Positions 54,172 through 64,000 of a DNA stretch of 64,000 bases are shown one piece after another. Position 1 is the first letter of the stretch. Each line of letters opens with the position of its first letter. The stretch is taken from positions 11,048,501-11,112,500 of the forward strand of contig JAGUCH010000002.1 of the NCBI GenBank assembly GCA_019096065.1. The letters are read 5' to 3'. The stretch is from Paracyclopina nana (taxonomy: Eukaryota; Arthropoda; Copepoda; Cyclopoida; Cyclopettidae). Made by a program: the position numbers and the translations under genes. The notes beneath the pieces are model-generated. The model ran no database searches, was not told the origin of the DNA, and saw nothing but the letters and a program-made list of their open reading frames with translations.

Positions 54172-56485
54172 TTATTCCTGATTTGCAGAATTAGTGCCCC
54201 GATTTTTCTGCACGATGAACCCGTCTCGATTCGTCAGATCTTTGTTGGCTTTGGCTTGCACAATTTCTGGCGTGAAAGGAGTTTGGTCCTGGTTGTCCGC
54301 CGTGAGTGGAAGGTAAGACGGTTGCTCTTGCAAAACGGTTGAATTCGCCCCATTAGGAAAGACAAAAGTGGCCTTCACGAACTTGGAGTTGGCTCTGACT
54401 TCGTAGGCTGGAGCGGAGTGGTCTGCTTGGCCAAATTGGATCGATCTGGGCTCCTGGTTGTAGTGATAGTGTTCATGCCGATGGTAGTGAGTTTTGCCAT
54501 CAATAACAATGCCGCCATTGCCAGTGGCGCTCTTGCCTGGTAAAGTAGACCATTTTCTCATGTTCGCGCTACTTTAATCTGAATCTCTCTCACCGTCGAG
54601 GTAGCCTTGCACGAAGCAGGAAATGGAGATGCTGGCGTCCCGGAGGAAGAAGTCTTGGTCGAAGTACTGCCATTGCTCACCCTTGCCGCCGGCATGTTCC
54701 ACGCACAGGGCATTGCTCTTGAAACGAGCGTAAGTGATTGTATTTTATTGCCATGCTACATTTGCCGTTTACCCGTATGAATAGGCCGCCTATGCTGATG
54801 CCGGGATTGGGTCCCACGATCCATCCGGACACGTCGTTATCGTTGATGTAGTACAAGAAGAGATTGCGATCGATGTGCTTGAAGGTTGCGCGGCCGAGGC
54901 CGGTCGATGACCTGTCCACGTACTGGATGCGGTACACGCCGAACTTCTCGTCCTGCACCTGCAACGCGCGTGACCTCGGCGTCGTCGTGCTGATCAAGAG
55001 GCTGTCGCAGCAATCCAGGCCTTCGCGGTCTTCTCTGCCCACATCTGCAAGGTAGGTGGCAATTTATCGGATTTGTGGCAAATGACTTTAAAAGGCTTTT
55101 TATTATGTCAAAAGGCTTTTCTCGATAGAAATTGAAAAAACCGAAATGTAGCGTGGTAGCTGGTTGAAAAAAGCTTAAATAGGCACAAAAGAAGAATGGA
55201 AGAATGCTGACTTGAGATAGAGTGAAAGTCTTTGCAAGATTACAAAAGAGCAGCTGCTGCTGCTGCTGGCGGTGATAATGCGCATTTAATGGGCTCGTGA
55301 ATTACTCTGTGCCACCGTTTTAAGCCGCGATCTCAAAAAACATTTATGTCTTGCTAGAGTTACTCGCTATAATTCGAGAGTGCTTTCCGCCTGCCAGCAT
55401 GACTTGGAGCGCACGGAAGCAGTATTTTTCTTTGTTTTACATACCATCCGCGAGTCTTGACTTTTAAAACTTTTCTGCTCGGGCAATTCCCCAAGGAGTG
55501 CGTTTTCAAGTGGCGATGCGCTATTTTAGCTGCTTCTGCTCACCTCAATAAGGAGGTCTCCGCGGAGTTATGCCCGGACGTGACTGAAAGAGCCATTTAC
55601 CTGGTTTGGGGTTGTAGTAGTTGGGCTTGGACGTGGTCAATATGTACTGAGGCCTCTCCGGCGGGACCAACGGCGGGCTCAATGGCGGGCTTGGGGTAGC
55701 GTAGGGAGGCGCCCTGAAGGGCGGGCCAACCTCATTAGGGGTGCACACTCTGCTGCAGCAGCATTTATCCTCCCTCGCACCGATGATATCAATAGGCCTG
55801 TTGGGATCCACCACTGGGCCTATGAGCCAGCCTGCAACGCAAGTCAAGTCGAGCCTGCTATATGATACTAGCGTCATACTTACCCGAAAACGTGGTGTAA
55901 GCCATGTCCGGGCTGGAGGACTCGTGCACGCGTCCCTGAATGACTTCCAGCTGGATCTTGTCCCCAGGCCTCAAGTAGGTCAATGCGGCCTGAGAAACTG
56001 GGCTGAAGCCGTTCTCCTCGCTCATGGCAGTCACCAGAATTTTTCCGTTTTTGCGCAAGGAAAGTCTGCAGTGGGTGGATGGTGGAGTTGGGAAATATCA
56101 ATAATTCCATCAAACACTCACATTGATGCCTCATTCCTCTGGCTGAGGAAGGCAAAGTTGAAGCTGTAGACTCCCGGCCTCGTGGCCTCGAAGGAGCTAT
56201 ATCTGGGCAGAAAGTTGGCGTTGATGTTGAGGTTCTACAACGCACGGACAGATAAGTAATGTTCGGTTCCTAAACCGCGTGATCAGTGTGTACCTCGTTG
56301 AGAAAACTAATGAACCTGCTGCTCGCCGGACTGCTCACATCCGCTCGGCTGTAAGAAAAGCCCACAAAGTCGGGCAACTGTTGTACGCCACCAGAGTAGG
56401 CCCCAAATGAAAGAGGATCCTCGGCTGCTGATGCAACAATTGACCAGGACACAAGAAAGCAACGCAATCCATTTCGTGACCACAT
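54172..56485 (-). CDS. Secreted C1q-domain protein with Trp/Cys module
   Basis: Predicted extracellular recognition protein; ligand unknown. Seven minus-strand exons: 56485-56294, 56234-56122, 56065-55884, 55831-55601, 55044-54773, 54717-54594, 54536-54172; phases agree, 492 aa. A signal peptide starts MWSRNGLRCFLVSWSIVASA. Exons 1-4 form a C1q/TNF-like domain, recognised by F.NLNINANFLPRYSSFEA..PGVYSF, LRKNGKILVTA, LRPGDKIQLEV and the closing YTTFSGWLIG. A CCC..C patch and Pro-rich linker follow. Exons 5-6 encode a second module: CCDSLLI..GVYRIQY..LGRATFKH..NLFLYYI..SGWIVGP and ALCVEH..QWQYF..ISISCF. That pattern occurs in other invertebrate secreted proteins, but I cannot name it. The His/Asn-rich tail ends at a TAA overlapping an AATAAA (54171-54176), so the 3' UTR would be tiny. 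Moderately sure of C1q; function not inferable. Confidence 0.78.
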
Positions 56486-56807
56486 TTCGCCCGACACTGA
56501 GCACTGCTCGCGAGAACGTGCTAAACGCGCATATAGTGGCATACAGGCTGGCGCCTAACGACTGCTTCACACTTGGGGGAGTAGCCTGTGATAATATACC
56601 ACGTATAGCATAGCATTGGTACGTAGCAGCCCCAAAACAATGCAGGTAATTGGAATCAAGGTGCGAAAAGCATGCGTGAAAACGACCTTGATTCGCCACC
56701 AGAATTCCAAGTAGTGCTAACAGCCGAAAGTGGGTGGCTACCAACATATTCACTCGGTCAAGGAAATGGGCAGGAAGCGCAGGATTTCTCCAAACAAACG
56801 CGTGACA

Positions 56808-56813
56808 TTTATT
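56808..56813 (-). terminator. Candidate poly(A) signal of the sushi gene
   Basis: AATAAA on the minus strand, about 270 bases after the sushi gene's stop and upstream of the C1q start codon. Confidence 0.35.
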
Positions 56814-57082
56814 CTCACTTTCAGCATATGGTTTCATCGTATATAATCGTAATTACCAACCTAGTCGTTTTCGTAGCTAGCAGTATGATATGTTTTTCTC
56901 CCTAGATTTTTAAATAGCTTTTTAGCAGCTGCTGACAGTATTTATGGTAAATGACAGTGGATGTGTCTGTATCTGTGTGCTCGTGTGTTCGTGTATTGTT
57001 TTTACAAAAATAACATGCAAAAGCGAACAATTTCCATTCAAGGTAGTGTGCCGACGATCTTCTCTCTCTCTCTCGCATTCGA

Positions 57083-60000
57083 TCACATTTTTGGTAGCAG
57101 TTCATTCGTAGTGGGAGTCCAAGGTGATGAGAGCACCGATCGCTTGGCTTTCGTGTGACTCGTGGCCTGACACCTATAAGAAGCGGTGGAAAAAAGTAAT
57201 AAGAAACATGAGCAGCTTGAGAGGGCATATGACGTTTCGACCTCGGTAGCTGAGGAGGGCTCCAATGGCCGTCGATACAAGTGGCCCCTGTGGGACCGCC
57301 GACGAGCTCGAAGCTTCTGTCACACTGGAACATGATTTGGCGGTTGTTGCGTATTTTTCGCACGTACGGCCGGTATTCGTAGAGGCCCATGGCCCCGACC
57401 AACAGGACTTTGCCGTTCTCCACAAATCCGGGAAACGGACAAAACACCTCCTTGCACCACGGTGTCATGCCGGTCCAGTTGCCGAAGAAGCACTGCGTGG
57501 TGTTGTGGCCCTTGAGCATGTAGCCGTCCCTGCACTCAAACTTGCCCACCATCCCGTGGTCGAGCTTGGGCGCGACCACGAGGCCGTTTTCCGGGGCCTC
57601 GGGCAGCTCGGTGCACTTGGCTATCAAAGGAGGAAATCAATCGCGCCTCTCATGCATGGCTAATCAGAGTTACCTGGAATGCATTTGGGGATCCGCGACC
57701 AGGTGCCGTTCTTGCACACCGGTGTGGAGTTGTGGGTCTTTTGGAACTGGGAGAGGCAGCGCACGTCGATGGTCTGCGTGTGCGGCACGCTTGACCCGGA
57801 AGCGCGGTCTGCCACAAAGCCGTGCGAGATGTGGGGGACCACGCAGGGAGCTGAATAATGATTCGCTAAGCGGCAAGAAAGGGACACAAGTTTTGTAACT
57901 ATACCGTAGCACCGAGGAAGAGGATGGCTCCACCGTCCGTCCGCCTGGCAAATGGTTCGGTACGAAGGCCCCTCGAAGGTCATGCCCTCCTGGCAGCGGA
58001 AAGTGACGACGGCGTGCAGCGTGGTCCGGCTGCCCTCCAGCCACCCATTGGGCAGGATGCCCGGCGAGCCGCAGTTGATCTCTGCGCGGAAAAGCATGGC
58101 TTTTTAAAGAGCTCGCCAGCTCATCAAGAGGAAAGCGCATCAGCATTCGAGTCACATCCTCCCATGAAGGTCCAAGTAGGCTCAAGAAGTCTCTGACTTG
58201 AAAGTCATACCACTGCCGCTCTGCTCACGATGCATGGCGGTGTGAAAGGGGGGAAACGAGGGACTTGTTTATGGGTGCAGCTGAGGAGAAGCTTCCAACT
58301 TCTCCTCTCCTTCTCTTGCCAGCAAACACATCAAGTGAGCTTTCGAAATCGAAACTTTTTTGATGCTCCGAATGGCATTTTGTCGGAAAAGTTCAGCCAA
58401 TAATAGGAGCACTTACTAAGCATGCTCATATTGCTTGAACAAAAAGGGAGTCGTGTTGTCCCATTAAACGCACATAATCGCAGTAAGCGCCCATATAGCT
58501 ACTATTCCCCTGACAAGCATGCATGCATAGAGCCATGATGAATCACTGCGCTAAATGCCGCTTTCCCCGTGCATCCCTCATTATTTGATTACCTTTGCAA
58601 GTGGGCTCGGTCCCCGTCCACATTTTGTTGCGTTCGCAGCGACGCACTGAATCGCCAATAAGCATGTAGCCGTAGTTGCACTCGTAAGATATCAAAGAGT
58701 TGTACGACACCGAGTCGTACACAGCTCGTCCATTCAAAGGGTTTTCCGGCTTTTCACATTGAATCGCTGCAAAAAAATTGCACTCTTTTCATTTCACGTG
58801 CTCCTCTTGAAAATAGAGGGAGAGGGAAGAGGGCTGTTACGCATGTCAAGAAAGTGTCAAAACTAGTTATATATCCGCATATCCCAGATGAGGGAGACAA
58901 TCGATTAGAGTAACTTTCCTTGCTCTCTTTTTTAGCCACCGAGGCGTGATAGTATGGATTTTAGCATAAACTGACATTCAAAGTGTACATCTACTTACGA
59001 ACACATTCTGGGAGAATTCTGGGGCTCCAGGAGCCATCGGCCTGGCAGTACCTATGCTGGCGGCCATTGAGCTCGTAGCCAGCCCTACACTTGTAGGAGA
59101 TTCTGCAGCCGAAGGTCTGGCACTTTTGATCGACGTCCCCGTTCTCGACCTGATCGGGGTCGCTGCAGCGTATTGCTGAAACGGGATAATCACTTTAGCA
59201 CGGACATGCATTTACGCTGATTTCGGGGAGGAAAGAGACCTTTGCAAGTGATGTCGGGTCCAAACCACTGAGCCGTGTCGTTGTACAAAAAGCACTTTGC
59301 GTGCGCAAACCCGACCGTGACATATCCTGGATAGCAAGCGTACTTGAGCACAGTCTCCAAGGGGAACGAGTCGGCGTCGGGGGGCCCATTGTGCGTGGCG
59401 TGCTGAACAACCGGAGGATTCAGGCAGTACACTGCAAATGGAAAAGAGGGGAAAAAATCAGGTACGGAAAGCAGGATGACATTTGCCTGCCATCGATCAA
59501 CCGGTCGTCCCTTTGCTGCAAGATCACAATTGACACGTTATCAGCTTTCTATTACGTCGTCTTTTGTGTGAGAACTATCTCGAAATAGCCAAATGTGTAT
59601 GGCACTAAGGACCGTTCTGCACATTTTTTATGGCCTCGGTCGTTATATGGCAACGGCCGAAATCTGCCAATTTACTCGGCCATGGGATATCATGAGTAAC
59701 GTGGGCTAAACGAATACAGAGGAGTTGTCGCAGCAAGAATGACCCGTTCATGTAAACCCCGCGACCTCTTTGGCACGAAACAAACGCACGTTATGCAATC
59801 GTGAAAAATCGTCTTGTGCCTTTCGCAATGGTCAATGTTCAATTAATCCTGAAATTGGGTTTGCAAAAACAGGAATATTTTGCACAAAATCAGATAATTG
59901 TCCAAGTAAAAAACGTTCAACTTCTTCACAAGCAGTCAGCATCATTTCGTTACTTGAAGACATTTCATGAGTACTTGCTTTACTGTCCTGTTCATGTACA

Positions 60001-63000
60001 CCCCACACTCCTTAGGAAAATGCACGAAAAACACCTCAAGGAAAGGAGAAAAATTGTCTTATGACAAGCGCCAGCCCATACTAAAACAATCAGATTGACT
60101 TTAAGCCAACTTGAAAGTAAACAAATCTAATTTTGGCTATTAAGTGCTCCACATTTTAGTCCTTTTGAGCAAAATCAATAGCTAAATTTCATCATTCATT
60201 AAAGAAATGTGATGAAAGATAGTTTTGTTTTGAAATATGCTCAAAACCATGAGACAAAATAGCAAAAATTGCCATTTAAAAAAACCCTGCTCTGCCTCAA
60301 GCTGAACTCGTAGATTACGATATTCAGCAACAGATTCACTTTTCTTCATGACAATTTTTTCCGTACCTTAAGGTATTCTTAATAAGTGAACAAGGCATAC
60401 GTACATGAACTGGGCATAGCACGACTCTAAGCTCGGCTTACCTCGTTTCTTGCAAAATGGCTCCTGGTTGGTCCACACCCCGGTGGCCTGGCACACGCGC
60501 TCCTCGGCACCCACGATCTCCCAGCCTAAGCTGCACGTGTAGATGGCTCGATCTCCTAGATAGCGACCAGTCTGGTGAACCTCTCCGTGCGCGGGATCCC
60601 GCAAAAGCTCGCATTGTTGCTCTGGAAGCAAATAGTTTTCTTCAAGTCCGATTTTTTGGGTTGGGGATGGAAAATTACCCCCGTCGAAAGCGGCTGAGGA
60701 GCCTCCGCCCATGAGGCCCGCGAGGCCAGCACCACCGCGATTGTTGATGACGAGGAAGCACACAATGACGATCAGCGTGAGGCAAATGAAGATGGATCCG
60801 TAGTAGAGGTTTTCGCGAAGTCCAAACTCGCCAACCATCTTGAAGAGACCACTTCGCACGCTCAGCTTATTGAGTTTGTTCATCACGGAGGCCGGAAGAC
60901 GCAGAGGTCGGCCGCAGCATGTCGGTATCGGGGGACTTGGAGGTCGCAAGGGATTCGCAACTCCATTGCCTTCGAGGATTAGCGGCGTCGGCTCCGAGAT
61001 TGCGCGTGGAAAGTGATTGTCTAAAAAAAATGCAGTTGTCTTCACTAGAAGCATTTGTGGACATGGTACACGATTAAGGTTCTAAAAACAGATAAAATCA
61101 ATACGAGTGACCTTCCCAACTCGCGGCTCTGTGAAATGGTTTGATTGCTTCCCTTTGTCGCTCTCCTGTCCCAAAACTAAAGGCCATGAAAAGCCTTTGC
61201 GAGTCGTAGCTGCTGGCCGTTTTTGCCACCGTTTAATAGATTCGGTTGACCAGCTATTTCACAGAAAAGACATCAACAGTCCCTGGGGGCATGGGTAAAC
61301 CGAGAAAACATGAAAACAAAAATTATTCGCGCCCACAGTGTTTTTCAATGTTCTTTAGATAATGTTTCATGTTAGGGGCTGAACACCAAAATGAAACATA
61401 CCGCTAGTAAACGAGAAGCGAAAAAATTACTACATTGATTCTCGTAAAAGTAGAAAGTGGTTGCGATTTCCTTTACTTAATGTTTTTTTACTCACGAGGG
61501 CGGTCCCATAGTCGAATTTTTAGTAAAGTTACATCGTTAAAAAAGTTACCTTACATGATTAGCTCAGTTCAGCTCGTTTTAGCTTAGTTTAGTCTAATGT
61601 TAGTTTTTCTCGCTAAAGCAAGGTTCACTTATTGAAGCCAAGTACGGTGTTAGCTTATCAAGCAGTATGAACTGAAAATATGCTTTTGACTAGCTAGTCT
61701 ATAAAGGACGCTCTATTTACTTGAAAAGGTTAAGGCTTTAGCTAGATGAACCTTGATAGAAGAATAATGGAAGTAATACCAGTTTGCGGTTATTCTGCGA
61801 CAAAATCGACGTGTCTGACCACAGATAAAGTCTAAAAATACATCGTTACTGCCTTTGTGATATTGGTTAATTGATTCCTCTGGTAAGTGTTAAAAAATCT
61901 ACGAGGCAAGCTAAGTCTAGCGCATAAGTAATCCTATACGCGTTGGAAGTGCTGTACATTGTGCCCCGTTCATGTATCTAGAATGTGTCGCATCATTGGC
62001 CTGTAGTTTGGTGAAAGAAGACTTCGCGCAGTCAGAAGAAGAGAAACATCAGGAAGGTAAGGAGTGTTAAAGAAATTCTGCTTACCATGCAAATATGTCC
62101 TCGAGTTGACACTGAGGAAATTTCCATGGCCTCCGTGTATAAGAAGATCAGCACTGCCCACGTTGCTCAAGGTTTCGTCGAGGCTCGTCGTTCCGCTAGC
62201 CGTCACGTTGCTGTTGATGAGATCAGAGCTGTAGTAAAGTGCCTGTTGTCTTTCCAGATCGAGATCAAGGTCTGTCGGGCCGAGGTGGTGTCGGCCTCGG
62301 GTCGATCCGCCAACATCCACGTCGTAGACTGGAAGCCCATTTTGATTGATGGGCAAGTTCGCTGCGGGCGTGAGATGCGTGTGCGGATACAAGAGATCAG
62401 GCGTTGAGGGACTGTGGCCTCCGCCAAAAGAAGGAACTGCGAAATGAAAATCCATCAAGTACATGCCATGTACTACATCTACACTACTCAGTACTCATGT
62501 GGTTGTCGACCAATTCGTAGTCGCCGACTTGAGTCTGGCCGCTGAGGTATCTGCTGTGGTGATGACCAGCAGTCGAAGATAGTGATGATGATGAGGCTGG
62601 CGGCGGGAAGTGCTGTTGGCCGTCGTGGTCCATGATGGGCGTGGCCTGCTCGTCGCGCAGGGTTCGCGTTTCGCAGGTGCTGTCCTCGTCCTCTGCGCCA
62701 TGGTGAGACGAGGAGTCCTCGTCCGAGGACGACGAGGACGACGACGAGGAGGATGACAATTGCGACAAGTCTGTGAAAGCAGCCGTGGTGCTAATTTCGG
62801 AACACGTGGACGAAACATTGGAGCTGATGCTGGAAGGCAACAGCCTCTCCTGCGAGGACGCCAGTTCGAGGGGAATGCGGGCTCCGACCAACCCGCCTTC
62901 GGGAGGAGGGTTGAGCGGAATTTTGCCGTATCCTACAATTCTGACCGCCCAGAGTGCTGAAAAGGGAAGACGGCATAAAAATGGGAGATAATAATGTGAC

Positions 63001-63119
63001 CGGGAAGCAAGGCCTCTTCCTTTTTTACGAGAAAGCCTAAGCTAAGCCATGATGGAGAACTTAATCCCTGTCCGAGCACCGCCTTGATACTTCTCGGTGA
63101 TGAGGTTCTCCTCGCCCAT
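57083..63119 (-). CDS. Type II membrane protein with eight sushi/CCP modules
   Basis: Predicted cell-surface protein of complement-control type; ligand unknown. Minus-strand exons: 63119-63080 (tentative), 62956-62495, 62436-62086, 61020-60442, 59431-59240, 59175-58999, 58766-58593, 58081-57905, 57850-57674, 57620-57242, 57173-57083; phases agree, 932 aa. Nearly all introns are phase 1, the classic pattern of shuffled sushi exons. The N-terminal ~350 residues have no signal peptide and are Ser/Asp/Glu/His-rich, hence cytoplasmic. One membrane segment lies at about 357-377 (YYGSIFICLTLIVIVCFLVI) behind a basic stretch, giving type II topology. Then come CCP domains, one per exon except two in the penultimate coding exon, each with four Cys and a late Trp (VCQATGVWTNQEPFC, YCQADGSWSPR..PEC, ICQADGRWSHP..RC). 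The short tail ends TTNELLPKM. The first exon is assigned only because ATG plus phase fit. Confidence 0.85.
59432..60441. other. Sushi-gene intron with repeat family B copy
   Basis: No exon is supported. Most of the intron from about 59780 to 60410 is repetitive, including the most complete copy of family B (about 59990-60395: TGTCCTGTTCATGTAC, AGATTGACTTTAAGCC, GCTGAACTCGTAGATTA, then AATTTTTTCCGTACCTTAAG). This is the reference for the uninterrupted B right end. Confidence 0.6.
61021..62085. other. Sushi-gene intron with degenerate MITE
   Basis: No exon is supported. About 61497-61714 begins AGGGCGGTCCCATAGTCGAA and ends AAAGGACGCTCT, a decayed relative of the TTA-flanked MITE at 2744-3138; its interior has the same TTCAGCTCGTTTTAGC iterations. 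Confidence 0.5.
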
Positions 63120-64000
63120 ACCTAATGATGTTGGAGGTCAGATTGAATGGCCCTTTGTTCACGAAGAAGCCTTTAGGAACTACGTGTGTCAACTTTGCGC
63201 TGCGAGCCTGTCGGCCGAGATGACATCTGAAGCCCCGGTAATGAGCCCCTCACGCTTTTCACGAATAATGGCACACAAGTCACTTTGACAGTGATGGAAT
63301 GGATCATGTGGTATCATTAGGTGATTGCCGATTGCATGCCAATGCCACGCCCTTCCGCTTCTCGCGTGTTGCCTCATTTTTACTCAAAACAGGCTCATTA
63401 GTCATGATCTCTGCTGCCATGCATATTTACAACGTGAAGGGCCTCTTCGATACGCTGGAGGAGCTCAATTCGAAATATGACAAGGTGGAAACTTTTCGCA
63501 TGCCACATAAATGATGGGCGCGAAAGTTCTCACCTTTCGTTCTATTCTAGGCTATATAGCTGGTAATAACTTTGCTGTGCTGTGTATCCAAAGTGAAGCC
63601 TTCTTGGCCGAAAGATGAGCCTGCTTATTTGGAGAAGCTCGCGGTGCTGTCGAAGTGGCAGAAAGCCTTTGAAAAAAGTAAGCTAGGGGTCCCTGAAGCC
63701 AAGGACCCGCGGTGTGCACAAACTTTCTCCAACATTTATTGTCCCCCTTCCCTCCCTGGCTGGCTGGTCATGAGTTTCTTCTAGCTTAGTTATTGGTGCT
63801 GCAGAGATGCCGTCAGTGGCCGTCCAAATTCGATCATGAGAGTGGTGGCTTTTTTCCCCACTTCCTTGGCTTTTGAGCTACCAAGGCCTTCTTTTCTCCT
63901 GCTCAAGCCTCGGGCTGTCAAAGTTCGCCGAAAACGCATGCCCAACAACAATCGCCCGAGGACCAAATGTTCCCCGTCTAAGAAGATTCTCATGGACGAT
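63120..64000 (+). other. Unresolved right edge, possible exons of another gene
   Basis: Plus-strand open pieces are flanked by plausible splice sites: about 63392-63483 (after tactcaaaacag, before gtggaa), encoding MISAAMHIYNVKGLFDTLEE; about 63591-63675 (VKPSWPKDEPAYLEKLAVLS, then gtaagc); and an acceptor ttggtgctgcag at about 63805. I do not recognise the product, and the frames are not proven. It could also be upstream sequence of the sushi gene. Confidence 0.3.

Noticed and set aside
55255..55280. CTG/GCT trinucleotide run
   Set aside because: Only about five units in an intron of the C1q gene; ordinary microsatellite length.

Overview
The window is nuclear DNA from an animal, most likely an arthropod. 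Protein-coding exons with GT-AG introns (several only 59-63 bases long) are separated by AT-rich DNA packed with transposable elements. The animal assignment rests on LYST, GIT, a WASH-complex subunit, a MEC-2/stomatin, C1q and sushi modules, and group III phospholipase A2. The arthropod leaning is inference from the mix of element types and compact introns; nothing fixes the species.

Layout. 1-4530: gene-free, with MITEs (one nested inside another) and dispersed repeats. 4531-5148 (+): WASHC3/CCDC53. 5164-9076: gene-free, the right part probably stomatin upstream sequence. 9077-12473 (+): stomatin/MEC-2-like gene with a tandemly duplicated, mutually exclusive exon pair. 12474-15214: gene-free, with a 795-bp foldback element. 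15423-19127 (-): secreted group III phospholipase A2. 19537-24647 (-): GIT-type ArfGAP scaffold. 25264-36793 (+): full-length LYST/mauve, about 3398 aa over 15 exons, head-to-head with GIT across about 616 bp.

36794-54171 is a transposon island. A 10.4-kb Ty3/Gypsy-like LTR element with an envelope-like region (38594-48965) sits inside a foldback MITE, which sits inside an older dispersed repeat. The LTR element itself carries a 456-bp MITE with a Transib-like terminus and 5-bp target duplication at the start of env. Further right lie a higher-order minisatellite built on GTCGACC and several more MITEs.

54172-56485 (-): secreted C1q-domain protein. 57083-63119 (-): predicted type II membrane protein with eight sushi/CCP modules. 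63120-64000: possible exons of an unidentified gene running off the right edge.

Functionally, WASHC3, GIT and LYST all act in endosome or membrane traffic and cytoskeletal control, and the C1q and CCP genes are neighbours of the extracellular-recognition type. I infer no operon-like link. I built exon models by matching reading frame and splice phase across junctions. The GIT, LYST, C1q, sushi, stomatin and WASHC3 models each sum to an intact frame; only the last exon of the phospholipase is unresolved.
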